Of a stretch of DNA of 64,000 nt, positions 40,357-52,834 are shown one piece after another (position 1 is the first letter of the stretch; every line of letters begins with the position of its first letter). Location: positions 30,553 to 94,552 of the forward strand of contig OENT01000592.1 of the NCBI GenBank assembly GCA_900239685.1, given 5' to 3'. The stretch comes from Rotaria macrura. Taxonomy: Eukaryota > Rotifera > Eurotatoria > Philodinida > Philodinidae. A program made the position numbers and the translations under genes. The notes below the pieces were generated by a model. It had not been told where the DNA came from. It did not search any database and was given only the letters and a program-made list of their open reading frames with translations.

Positions 40357-43300
40357 CTAGATTAATTAGGTAGTCTAGCAAATTTATACATCTTGGATGA
40401 CGTTAGAAAGAAAGACAAAAAAATAGAGACAAAGAATCTTACTGAGATAATCCCAATGTTACAAACACATAGACAAAAAACGGATGTTTCCACCAATCAA
40501 TAATTGACTGCCATGAATTGTATATTGTATTCGATTACCTTTAATCTATCTTAAGTTGCATATCAGAAGCGTGAACAGATGTCGTAAGATGATTGAATTT
40601 GAATATTAAAGGTCAAGAATGATATAGATTCAGACTTCGAGTATTGAAGGATGATCCTGAAAATATATGCTCTCACCAATGTTTATCTGAAAGCAATCAT
40701 ATACACTGAAACTTGATGAGTTTCATCTGAATAAGTAATAATTGATAACATGTTTTAAGTTACAATGACACATAATAAGTTTGAATTTTTCCATTAAAAC
40801 ATGAAACTTCGGGCCGCATGCTCTAGACATTGTAATTTATTTTCTGGCATCTTGTATTTTTTGAAAGAAAGCAAAAACTGTTAATATTGATAGAACCCTT
40901 CTAGGATAGAATGGTTCTTCTGATGAAAGCAAGAAAAAAAACCAAGAATTTTAATGCTTCTCAAACAACTGAAGATCAGTAGCAGATTTAGAGAGTAGTG
41001 GAACTGTGGTTGATTGCGTCTACTGTTCGAAATATTTTTCTTAGCTTAAAACAACACAAGATGTATTAACGCAATGCATAATAGGCCTCAAAGTATTTAC
41101 TATTAGAATGAGCGTTTTGATTTGCATAGATCTAAGATTTTCTACTGATAGGCAATAAATATATGATGCTGAAACGATTAAAAAACTTCAAATGCATTTG
41201 ACAATGTTTAATGAAAACCTATGACCATGATTTCGAATAATAATTATTTTCCCATTAAATGTACATTCGATTATTAAATAATCGAGTTTATTTCATGTTC
41301 TTCTAGTTGGTATGTGACAGAAAACAAAAGAAAATGGTAACATTCGAATACCACTGACTACAGATCAGCGATGTCAACAGCTCAGTTACGTAGAGTTCGA
41401 GGTAGATTTTCAATTTGAATATCTTGATTCATGACTTGACATTTCCAACATGTTCAATTTCTATTGCTCAGGATTCGATTCATAATTTGTTTCGTTCTCC
41501 GTCTACCTCAAATTTTCATAAGTATTTTTAATCACTATAGTGTTAAACATCATCAAGTTTGACATAATCAGTCTAGCGATAGTTCATTTACCTTCACGAA
41601 ATGAACTACATGATATTTAAATTGTCTATTCTCATCTATGCCTTTTTCTTCGAAGATAAAATAATTAATTTCTGTCGGATGGTTTATCTTAATAAAATTA
41701 AATAGATCTACTAACACTAGTATAGATTTATTCAAAGTCATCAATCAATTTCGTTTGTTGTGCAATTAAAGATGAGCTTGAGATTACGTAGAATGTGCTA
41801 TTATTCGTACTTTTGAAAAAATTTGACTTACGATTTCTTTCATTTTCAGTTTTGCACGCAAGAAAGTACATTTATATGAGCATCTGTCCAAAGCAGAACT
41901 ATAAACCATGACATTTCCTATCTATACTGATTTTTTATGAAAACTAAAAAGCTTTGTATGTGTTCGATGTTCATGTGAGAAAAAAGATTCTGTACATCGA
42001 AACTCAATTCGGTAATTCCTGTGTATGTTACACGAACGGGAAGCAAACGAAAGTCTTCAATATATTTATCGCAAGGAAAAAACTGCTGTTTAATCATTAA
42101 TAATATCATTGACGTTTTCATGAAATATATTTCATGAGTGTGAGAAAAAGCTCATCCTTTCTGTCTTAACATGCAACAAAAAGAATTCATATCATACAGA
42201 ATGTTATATTTCAAACTTATTGCTTAGAATTAATTCTATGTATGAGACATGTTAATGCGATATGATGCGTATGACTTTATAGATAATGAGATTCATTCTA
42301 CATTAGAATTTTATTACATTTACTAGTGACACCATTCTATCTTTTTTTCTTATTTGAAGATAGATTTTTTTCACACGAAAAAAAATTCGAAGACTGTCTT
42401 CGTCCAATGTGAGATATGATCAAGTGAACTAAGAAATATAATGCGATTATCAATTGTAATTTTTAAAAGTAAATTATTGTTTGTTTAGGCGGAACACATA
42501 TGGCGAAGTCATGCTATCATTCTGTTGAGTTTTCTATACTATAGTATAAGTATTAAATATGAACTATACTTAGTATGCGATTCAATTAAGATAATATAGG
42601 CCATCATTTATCGACTAACAACTTTAATTGTATTTTAATTTTTAAATAAATCATTATTTTGCTGGCGGTATACTACTGTATAATAAAAACAAGATCGAGT
42701 GTTTTTCTTCGTGAAAAATTTATGTAATCATGATGTTTCGATTAGGATTAACGTGTAAAACACAAAAACAGTTTTAAAGATCGTATCATATAAAAATAGA
42801 TGCATAAATCTGTACATCAACGTACATCATGTCATCTTTTATTTCCAATGTAGTTTTAAATGAATGCTAAGCATATTTAGATGACATTAGACATAGCACT
42901 AACTTTATATTTGTCCGTATGCTAATTGTAGATTAAGTTAAATGATCAGTTTGATGCTTCAATCGATAGATATCTATATAATATATTTGTGTCGGGATAT
43001 TTAAAGCTCAAAAGATTTATTTAACGATATATCAATGATAATCTTGCCTATATAGAACTTGCGATGAAAGGAACATAGATGTTATTAATTATTAATATTT
43101 CGTGATTTTATGTTCTTCTTTGTTATTAATCACATGATATTTTACCACGCATCTATTGCGTTTACTTATTCTTTAATAAAAATGATCGTATATAGTATTG
43201 TGATAGTGAAATCAAGAACATTGTCAAAAATTATCAAGAATCATATTATCAACACTTTTTTCAGGTGATGAATATTTACTTTTTAAAAGCACGGAATTTT

Positions 43301-44029
43301 TCTTTACATACATCCAAGTCTATTTTCATAGGATTATTAATATATATTTAGACATGGACGGGCATTCATCAATTATTAGTCGTACTAACTTTTCATAAGA
43401 TTTATAAAGGGAATACATGATAGGAAAAATATCACTTTTGATATCTATTCTCTTTTCATATGATATAAATAATAGTTTAATGTCCAATTAATTATTGCAC
43501 ATAGGCTCTCGACTATTTATTGAATGGCCTATAAATTAATGAGAAAAAAACTCGCTGATTACAACATCCATCATAAATGTTGTAAATAGGATTGAAAAGA
43601 GAAAAATTACTATGAAGAAAATACACACAAATATTCAAATTGCACTGAAGAACGTTTTTCGTATCAAGGAAAACAAAAGGAAACACAGTATATTGGTCGA
43701 AAGAATGATCTAGAATCGATTATAAAAGATTTATTTCGTGAAAAACATTGTGTATGAAATTGAATCCATCGATGTGAGCTAGATCGAGAGTTATGATATT
43801 CATTGAGTTATACTAATGCTATTGTTCCGATCAAGATGCTTTGAACGAATAAATATCTTATCAGGATCAAGTTATCACCATTCAGAATCGTTTCGTCAAA
43901 ATAAGACAATCAAAAATTTTCCATATCATCGGAATACATGCATACAGTGTAGTAATCACCGTGTACCATAGTCGAGAATGAGAATGAGAATATTCATTTG
44001 TTTTTGAAACAAAGATACCATAGTCGAGA
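40357..44029. other. Intergenic, no gene recognised
   Basis: About 3.7 kb of AT-rich sequence upstream of the LCOR-like gene. Only short open frames are present. A 13-bp motif ACCATAGTCGAGA occurs twice, near 43966 and 44017, in the same orientation. Confidence 0.5.
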
Positions 44030-45420
44030 CTCACGTAGCAAATCCCCAAGGAGTTCTCGAAAAAGTTTTTAATCCTCAATCACTCACTAGGGATGCAACG
44101 GTGACGATAACCGTTACAATCGGTAACCGTTCAACCGGTCCGACCGGTAACCGATACAACTGGTGACCGTTCCACCGTTAACCGTTCTTACCGGGAACCA
44201 TTCAAACCGATAACCAGTATAAATCTGCAAAGCCGGTATAAGCCGGTATTAGGCTGTATAAGCCGGTATCACCGGTTAATCCAGGTTTATTCCTGCTTAT
44301 ACCGGCTAATCCCAGCTTATACCGGTTACACCGGCTTATCCCTGCTTTCCCCAGTAAATTCCGGCTTATCCCTGCTTATACCGGTTAATCCCGACTGATA
44401 CCGGCTTATGCTAGTTATAATTCCGTGGTATACCGTTATATACTGGTGTATGGAGATTCATACCGCGTATCGATGGAATGGTAACCGGTCTAACCGGTTA
44501 CCGGTAGAACGGGTCTCGGTAGGAACGATCGGAACGGTTACCGGTGAAGGCGGTTACTGTTTGAACGGTGAACCGGTGATTCACCGTCACCGTTGCATCC
44601 CTATCACTCACAGGGGACTAGCGTAGAAATTCCTAAAGAGTACTCAAATCTTTGGAAGTTGCAGGGTACTCCTTAGGGATTCCTCAATGAGTCCTTGAGT
44701 TTCAGATCGTACGGCGTAAAGAAAAAGTCCCCGGGGACTCCTGATAGGGACTCCCAAGCGAAATTTATTAGGGCGTGCAGGCATATATTCACTGTTTACT
44801 TTCGTACCTATGAGAGTATAAAAAAAATCAAGTTTCACAAGAAATAATCATTTATTTTTAAAATATATTATTTTTTTTGTAAGGCATAAATTTCGGTGGA
44901 ACTTCAACCTGAGTGCTCTCACCGATAACTCATCGTATAGACGTGAGCTATTTAATATTCGATCAGCAGAACTCATCCTCTGAGACACGACCTGCTGCGA
45001 AAGGAGTAGTTAACAGATCCTTTTTAAAAAAAATGGTAGAGTTTTTCGGAAAAAAATATTGACTCATAAAAAAATCTACAAAAAGTATTGTGAAAAAGTA
45101 ACGAAGTGGATTTTTTAGGGAACATTTTAAAGGATTTCTTTAGAAATATCTAAACTTATCATGTAATGTATGGCAAATTTTTTCAGGATTCGAGTTTTTT
45201 TCTGAAAAAATTGACTAGCAAGAGGAAGAAGACGGTACATATCATAGGGCCCCTGCCATATGTGAGGCACTTACAAGTCGTTTAAAGAATCACTCCCTTA
45301 CTACTCCCAAGGACTGCCTATCGTGAATATGCGGGGATTTTTATCGGGGAATTCTTGGCGATTCATTAAGGGGTTCTTGACCAGATATGCTAAGTCAGAG
45401 TTTTTTTACAAAGCCAAGTC
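44030..45420. repeat. Degenerate GC-richer repetitive stretch enclosing a hAT-type element
   Basis: The flanks of the hAT-type insertion are themselves atypical: motifs of the kind CTCCTTAGGGATTCC, AGTCCCCGGGGACTCC and CCCAAGGACTGCC recur on both strands, above the local GC level, down to about 45400. The two ends show weak inverted similarity (TAGCAAATCCCCAAGG against the complement of the stretch near 45385). This looks like an older, decayed element into which the hAT-type element inserted. No coding capacity. Confidence 0.45.
44088..44603. mobile_element. hAT-type non-autonomous element with 8-bp target duplication
   Basis: A 516-bp element has terminal inverted repeats TAGGGATGCAACGGTGACG and its complement. 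It is bounded by a perfect 8-bp direct repeat TCACTCAC at 44080-44087 and 44604-44611. TIRs of this form plus an 8-bp duplication are characteristic of the hAT superfamily. The interior has no transposase; it is built almost wholly of degenerate ACCGGTTA-like units in both orientations, far richer in GC than the surroundings. Confidence 0.9.
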
Positions 45421-47570
45421 GAGTAAACTCACGGATTCCAGGCAAACATTCTAAGTTAAGTCGAGCCTCTAGTTTGCTTATGTCAATTTGAATTGAGCCA
45501 TTTTTTACTTTACTCGCCCATATCTATCGCCATCTTATATTAATTCGATGATTCATTTCGATTCATCTGTTAATATAACATGTAGCTTGTCTCATCAACC
45601 AACATTTTATCTTGTAAAACATAATTACAACGCTTGAATGAATAAAATATTTCACAATAACACTTTCATATATATATGACATCTTTCTTTGGAATGTTGA
45701 CTTAGAGGCTCAAGTCGTGATATCATATATGCGACACGCGTACATATTAATATTGCGTAGATATTGAAGTGTGGTTGTGTTTTATTAATTGTTGTATCAC
45801 TAGAAAAAAAATAAAAACAACTGCACGATTCTTGAATCGTTTGAAAGAAAATAAAACAATAAAAGACAATAGTTCATTTATCTGTTTTAGAACCAACTAG
45901 TAAAAGATGAAAACACAAATAGTGAATTATCAAAAAAACAGAACCGTATTCCAACAGGAGGAAATTTTCGAGCTGGAAAAAGAAAACAAAACTATCACAG
46001 ATTTGAATAAAAAATTAATGTTCGACCTACAACAACTTCGATCATATGTTGACAATTTAAAAAAGAAAAAATAGCCAAACTTGAAAAAATTGAAAAATGA
46101 ATCTAAATTGGAAAATGGCTAAGACCATTCAAATTCTACTCCATTCTGTAAAGAGTGACAATAAGCCAGAAAATACTTTATGGTCATAGTAATTGTGCCA
46201 ATATTGATACCATAGTCCGATGATTTTCCTTTCTTCTTTCTCTGTTCTCTTACCATTGTTTTAATATATATATTCACCTCTCTCTCTCCCTTCTATGTAC
46301 AAGCGTGTTTAATGTAAAGTAGATGCACTCTGGATAAATGCAGTATAGTGAATAAGCATCATTGTCGAGGGTGGCGGCTAGCTGCTCGATCCAGTTTGTT
46401 AATACAGTAATAATGACATAGATATTTTGTTTATTGATCAACATGTACCGATGAATATGCATCTAGTGTATATTAGTGTAAACTGAAAAGTTTCATATAT
46501 TTGTATATTAGGCCTATTAAAATATTTTGATCATTAAAACTTTTCTGTTAAATTTGTGCATAAACTGTGTTATGTCTTCACTCGTCTGCAATGTGTGTGC
46601 TTTTATAATTATCTGTATAAGTAAATATAAACATGGGCAAGAATAAAAAACATTCTGAAGTTCATGCCCATATTTGTGTTATTTTAGAAAATTAACGGAT
46701 CATAGTACATGCCTCGTTAGTGAAAATTGAGATACATTGAAAAAGGGTACGATATCAAAGAAGAATATAACTCCGAGTGAAAAAATTGCTCCCAGGGCGA
46801 AATTCTCTTTCACTGGTCGAAAACCAAAATGAATTTCATAAAAACCATAGTATATAAATTAGAGTGTCATTTTCTATTTTGGAATAATTTTACCATTAGT
46901 AGGCATCACCTTTTGTGACACTTAAATCTATATATAAATACATCAATAGAGAGAAAGAGGTATTCATTACCTACCAAGGTCGAATGACATGGCCCCGTAT
47001 ATAGTGCCGCATCGCCAGTATAGGAGCGTATACGGCTCGTAATTTCGTTATAATTTAGTAAGGCTGTATTACTGCGTCCACTCAAACGTTTGTGTACGAA
47101 GCGTATGTGGACCGTATTGTTCGACATGGGTAGTTGGGAATAAAGCACAAATGTCAAACTTGAATTCAATTGAAATACTTCTCTTCGAGTTTCAAACGTA
47201 GAAGTTGAATTTTCAACTTTCAAGTTATAAGTCTAGAGTACCACGCCCACTTGGGCCATGATACCGTCGTTTGTGTATATGCATATCATTTTTGCAGCTT
47301 GAAATCTCCTTTGAATTTAAATTGCAATTTTAACACTTATGTCGCAAGTATTCTTTTATAATCACTAGAATTTCCTATTCGCAAGTTTTTTTATTTAGAT
47401 GTTTTTTTAAAGATTTTCTTATCGAATTATCTTCGAAATTATTCATTAAATAATTGAAATCAAAGAATATGTGTTGATTTTTCTCAAGAGAATCTCGTTA
47501 ACTATCGATGAAATCCATATTTTTATTATAGACAATTTACATTTTTTATTGGAATAATCCTCGGCGATCA
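45421..47570. other. Intergenic with weak coding traces near 45.9 kb
   Basis: Mostly AT-rich and featureless. At 45907-46074 a 55-codon ATG frame encodes a Lys/Gln/Leu-rich coiled-coil-like peptide. In the same place an alternative frame opens after an acceptor-like TTTTAG (about 45890) and runs 39 codons. I could not link either to other exons, so at most this is one exon of an unknown gene or a relic. The rest shows nothing clear. Confidence 0.3.
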
Positions 47571-47574
47571 TCAC

Positions 47575-49256
47575 TATTTTGCCTATCCAAGGTCGTTCGT
47601 TCCTGAGCCCGAATCCGGCTGGAACCCGCAGGAAACGGAATATTTTCCGGTTTCTTCCTGCCGGTTCCGGTGTATTTCCGGCCGTTTCCGGTGGGAAAAA
47701 CCACCGGAACATGGAAGCAGTACTCCGGCCGGAATTATCCGTACCCGGAAACTGGATATACTGGCGACTCCCGAAAACCGGAAATTTCAAGGAAATACTT
47801 GGGATCAGCCAGGAACCTACCGGAACAATGGCATGTTCCGCCAGGATCAAACAGGAAAATACGATACTCCGATAAAGAAGCAACGGAAAACAGTCGGAAT
47901 CGACCGTCTTCCGACCAGATTATTTCTGCTTCGAAAATCAGGTCTCCGCTAAAAACAAATCACATCGAATAGTAAATTCTCATTTATATCATTCGTAGAT
48001 ACTCAAATCAGCATTTAAAAAAACGACCTTTAAAGGTCTTTTTTGGGATTTTTTTCTAAATCCTTCATTTTAAGGACAATGTCGATGATATGGATAGTTT
48101 ACCATACTTTCATGGGTTCGCGTGAAAATTTTAGATGTGTTACTTAGAGTGTTATTGTTTTCAGTGCATTAGTGTGCATTCGAAATTTCTTTGATAAAAA
48201 TTTGAAATGTTAGGTCATTTAGAGACTTTAGAATCGTCATTTTCCTTGATTGAAGACTGAGGAAAGTCTCAAAACGCTGGTGTTTAACATGTGTGTTGTT
48301 CTTACACGTACCGTTTTCGGTTTTCAAAAGTCTAAAAATCTGATTTTCAGGTGTTCGGACTTAAAATTCCCATTTTTGCGACAAAAACTATTTTGGAGAG
48401 AAGTGTATAGTGTTTTACTTGAAAGCTTTTTGTTCCCAGGGTATCTTGTGGTGTTGTTTCAGGCTTTTTAAAAAAGAAGTAAAAGTTGCAAGGGGGAAAG
48501 CGAAGGTTTGAAACCCCCAGCATCACAGTATCAGCTCAGCATCATGGCATCATCTCAGCATCATTTCAGCATCGTGATCTTCTTTCACTATGGGCATCAC
48601 AGCATTATATCAGCATCGCTTCTGCATCTTCAGTTTTTTCTTAACAATTTAGTGTAGAATTTAGTCAGTACGTGTTGATATTACCTTGTCAATACATAAG
48701 CATCAAATTCTACGTTAAATTGCTGAGAAAAAACTGAAGATGCAGAAGAGATGCTGATATGATGCTGTGATGCTCATATAGTGAAAGAAGATTACGATGC
48801 TGAGATGATGCCATGATGCTGAAGTGATGCTGGGGGTTTCAAACCTGCACTTTTCCCCTTGAAAAGTTGGCTTCGAAATTCGGAGACTTTACTTAGTAAT
48901 TCTGAGTATTTAGCACTGTTTGGGAATCGGCCTGTCGAGTTTTCGTGAGCTTTGCGGAAATGGTCAGATCTGAGCCGTGTTCTCTCCGGATAGGAAAATT
49001 GCTTTTTCTGTTATCGGTAACCGGTCTGGAAACTGTCGGAACTGGACCGTATGCGGTCTGGGCTTGGAAACGTTGTTTTCCGACGACGGATCCGATATAG
49101 GAAACGGGAACCGTATCCATGGATACGCTCCGGTGCCTGGAATTGCCGGGAAGTAAGCCGGATCCGGAAGCCGGAACCGATTTCGGAAACCCGCTTCCGA
49201 AAATCGTTTGAATAACATTGGATCCGGCCGGTTCCCGCCGTACGTCTTTGACCTGG
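47575..49256. mobile_element. GC-rich composite element with CCGG-rich ends
   Basis: The two ends, 47575-47945 and 48950-49256, are rich in TCCGG/CCGGAA motifs and show weak mutual inversion: TATCCAAGGTC at the left against the complement of GACCTGGGTA at the right. The middle is AT-rich and contains a separate palindromic element. Several open frames overlap in the ends but read only the repeat, with no transposase motif. Probably a non-autonomous DNA transposon; exact borders and target duplication not determined. Confidence 0.5.
48490..48860. mobile_element. Near-complete palindromic (hairpin) MITE
   Basis: The arms, about 48490-48675 and 48676-48860, are reverse complements along almost their full length with scattered mismatches. 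The outer ends read AAGGGGGAAAG and its complement. Both arms carry degenerate CAGCATCA repeats and the block GGTTTGAAACCCCCAGCATCAC. Total length is about 371 bp; it is noncoding. It sits within the larger GC-rich element, suggesting nesting. Confidence 0.85.
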
Positions 49257-50238
49257 GTATTAGTTTAACAATGAAAATAATAATTCACTATTAAATAGCA
49301 GAACCGATTATGCGCCTTCAAAATATATTACAGAAAAATTACTTGAATTAAAAAGTTAAGTACTTGAAACATTATGAGACAGTGTTTGCAATTACAGCAA
49401 GGGTTCGCCAAAATGTCTAAAATCCGTGCGATATTCGTTTGACACTGTCGTGCACTTTGCTCATGAAAACAAAAGAGTCAATTTAACACTTGCCGAAAAC
49501 TGCTGACACTTTTCTATGCATTGCTTGTATTTTAGAACTCCTTGATTTTGTTTATTAATCCAGATATATCTCGTGTACATATGAAATATTTCTCTTTCTT
49601 AATCTTACTCTAAAAGTTCACACCTGAGAAACTTTGCTATAAGAGAGAGTGGGCCGTTTTGCACCTTGATGACATAATAAAATTTCATGTGACTCTGTGT
49701 ATTAGATTTTCAGTAGAAGCACTGTTTTTCCATCGAAAACTTTTTCTGAAAAGTAGCATTTTCGATTGACATGTTCGTGATTCGACTTTGTTTCTTCATG
49801 GTAAACAATTCTTAGGGCATAGTAAAAATTTTGTCGTGTATCAATGTATCGTTGTATTGAATTTCGTTTTGTTAAACTTTCATACTGCTATTTCTGCCCT
49901 CTACAGGTTTTTTCTCTGATGTAACTCTTATTTTTGCTTGGTGTATTTCTTTCCATTTGTAATTCGTAATCATATTTACTTACTGTCGAACATTTATTGG
50001 ATGATTCTTATTGCGACCTAGACTTGTAGGTGTGTCACTGAGTCGATTCCTCTCGTTTTTCTTTTTTTTGCGTACAGTTGTTTATGTTGTATTGGCATTT
50101 CACATTTTTATCTATTAAACCTTTAAATTTTGTGTCTTCAAGGGCAATTCAACATAGATAAAAATGAATAGACAATCTTTTATTTGCTTTTTCTTTTTGC
50201 TAGATCTTGATATACATATTAAGAGTATTGACGGTAAA
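49257..50238. other. Upstream region of ALDH6A1
   Basis: T-rich sequence between the GC-rich element and ALDH6A1, presumably holding its promoter and 5' leader. An acceptor-like TTTTTGCTAG at about 50196-50205 suggests a 5' leader intron. No other feature recognised. Confidence 0.45.
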
Positions 50239-52736
50239 ATGATCGGTTGCAGTTCTCGATGTGGTGCATTATTTCAATCGGCAGGTGCAAAAAATATCGC
50301 TGTACGTTCAATTTCGATCTATTTAACATGATGCAAGTTTTTTTTCCTCACGGTGTTCTCTTTCTTTTTGTTTTAAATTAGGCGTCACATTGGATTCGAT
50401 GTGCAAGTGCTTCATCGAAACCTGTAAGTTAATGCACTAATTGACTAAAGCGTTGTTTTATTTTTCTCTCATATTTTCATTTATGAATAGCCAACAGTAA
50501 AAAATTGGATTAATGGTCGAGCTGTCGAGTCAAAGACAACTGAATGGATTGAACTCACCAATCCTGTATGTACCATTTTAACGTAGACAGACCGAGTACA
50601 TTTGATTGCTATCATCTAGGCAACAAATGAAGTCATTGGTCTAGTACCAAAGACTACGAAAGCTGAAATGAATGAAGCCGTCGAAAGTTGTAAAGAAGCA
50701 TTTCGTACATGGTCGAAAACGACTATACTACAACGACAACAGGTCATGTTTCGATATCAAGATCTCATCAAAAAGAATTTAGTTCGTTGAAAATTTCATT
50801 TTTTGATTTTAAATCTATTGCTACGATATATTGAATTGAATATTTAGAAACGTGTTGCTGAGAACATTTCAAAAGAACAAGGCAAAACACTTACAGATGC
50901 AGAAGGTTCATGCTTACGTGGTTTACAAGTTGTTGAAGCATGCTGTTCAGTAACATTTTTACAAACTGGTGAAACCATGCATAGTGTTGCCAAAGATATG
51001 GATATACATAGTTATCGAGTGCCATTGGGTGTTACTGCAGGGTTAGATAAAGCGTTGTTTTAAAAGATTTACGATAAAACGAATTTTGCTTGTTTAGTAT
51101 AGCACCATTTAATTTTCCAGCCATGATTCCACTTTGGGTATGTTTAGATTTTTTAAATGAGTATTCTACATACCTTTGTTTTGTGTACACAGATGTTTCC
51201 GGTGGCATCTGTATGTGGTAATACGATGATTATGAAGCCCGTAAGAGAGATTGGATTTTATTGAATTATGTTTAACTTTAACATTATTGATTTGTAGTCT
51301 GAACAAGATCCTGGTGCGTGCATGATGCTTGCTGAACTAGCTAAAGAAGCTGGTATACCTGATGGCGTTGTTAATTGTATTCATGGTCAACATGAACGTA
51401 AATAATTAGATGTGTAGTTTTTGTTTCTGTAGATATTTTCGATATTTGTTAAGCTGTTACATTCATTTGTGATCATCCTGATATACGAGCCATATCATTC
51501 GTTGGTTCAGACAGAGCTGTAAGAATGATCGTAGTTTTTTTTTCTAGTAAGAAGATTAATGGATTTATTTTCAGGGTCATTACATATATGAACGTGGTTC
51601 ACAAAATGGTAAACGTGTACAATGCAATATGGTAAATAGGATCAAATTTCTTTTTCGTTCGTTTCTTTTTCAAATAGTTAGTTCTCTTTTTATTTTAGGG
51701 AGCTAAAAATCATGGTGTTATTATGCCAGATGCTAATAAAGAACAAGCATTGAATCAAGTGTGTTATGAGATTTTGTGTGTTTGTTTTTTTTCACTCAGT
51801 ATTGAATCGCATTTGTTATTTAGCTTATCGGTGCAGCTTTCGGTGCAGCAGGTCAACGATGTATGGCATTATCAACAGCGATATTTGTTGGTCAAGCACG
51901 TGAATGGATCCCAGATTTACTTGAGAAAGCCAAAAAACTACGTGTAACTGCTGGTTACGAAGCAGGTGCTGATTTAGGGCCAGTTATATCAAAAAAAGCT
52001 AAACAACGTATTCTTGAATTGGTTGAATCTGGTGTTAATGAGGGTGCCAAACTACTTCTAGATGGACGAAAAATTGTAGTACCAGGCTATGAAAATGGTA
52101 ATTTTGTAGGACCAACTGTTTTACATGATGTTACAGTAAATATCTTTGTATTAAAAGAGAAGACAAGTTTCTAATATTCTTCGTATTTGTAATTTGTAGC
52201 CAAGTATGCTATGTTATAAAGAAGAAATATTTGGTCCCGTTCTTGTTTCGATGAGTGTTGATACATTGGACGATGCTATAAAGGTTATTAATGAAAATCC
52301 ATATGGTAACGGTACAGCTATTTTTACAACAAATGGAGCTACGGCAAGAAAATTCACACAAGAAATCGACGTTGGACAAGTAAGAAGAATATATTGTTTC
52401 TTTTTTTATTTGCTCATGCATGAAAAAAAACAAATTCACTATTGGTTCTTTTTTTTCTTTTTCTTTCGTTAGATTGGTATTAACGTTCCCATCCCAGTAC
52501 CACTTCCAATGTTTTCATTTACTGGCTCGCGGGCTTCATTCCGTGGTGATACTAATTTCTATGGACGAAATGTAAGCAATGAATAATGTTTGGTTGTGTT
52601 TTATTAGAAATTCATCTGTTTTCTTCTTTCTCTGTAGGGAATGAATTTTTATACACAATTAAAAACAGTAACCTCATCATGGCGACAAGAGGACGCAACA
52701 CCAGTCAATGTTCAAATGTCAATGCCAACAATGTAA
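50239..52736 (+). CDS. ALDH6A1: Methylmalonate-semialdehyde dehydrogenase (acylating), mitochondrial
   Basis: Catalyses NAD- and CoA-dependent oxidative decarboxylation of methylmalonate and malonate semialdehydes in valine, thymine and uracil breakdown in the mitochondrial matrix. Fifteen phase-consistent exons give 531 residues, close to the human length: 50239-50301, 50382-50423, 50491-50565, 50620-50781, 50848-51041, 51098-51137, 51193-51240, 51298-51397, 51454-51518, 51575-51631, 51699-51758, 51824-52135, 52200-52379, 52473-52571, 52638-52736. The first two exons encode an Arg/Ser/Cys-containing leader fitting a mitochondrial presequence. Family blocks: [61 protein letters not shown] with the catalytic Cys, [26 protein letters not shown] and [17 protein letters not shown]. 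It ends 98 bp from the convergent GH5 gene. Confidence 0.97.
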
Positions 52737-52834
52737 TAAGGAGAAAATTGAACTCGATATTCTGTTCACTACTTTCTCTTTTCTTTTTTGAAAAAATATT
52801 TGTAAACGTTCATGCTCAATTCTTATGTGTATGT

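Noticed and set aside
46906..47223. 105-codon minus-strand frame
   Set aside because: Composition and lack of any recognised motif or splice partner suggest chance.
47446..47972. Three overlapping open frames of 98-145 codons
   Set aside because: They read the CCGG-rich repeat of a transposon end in different frames and strands; no domain or splice support.
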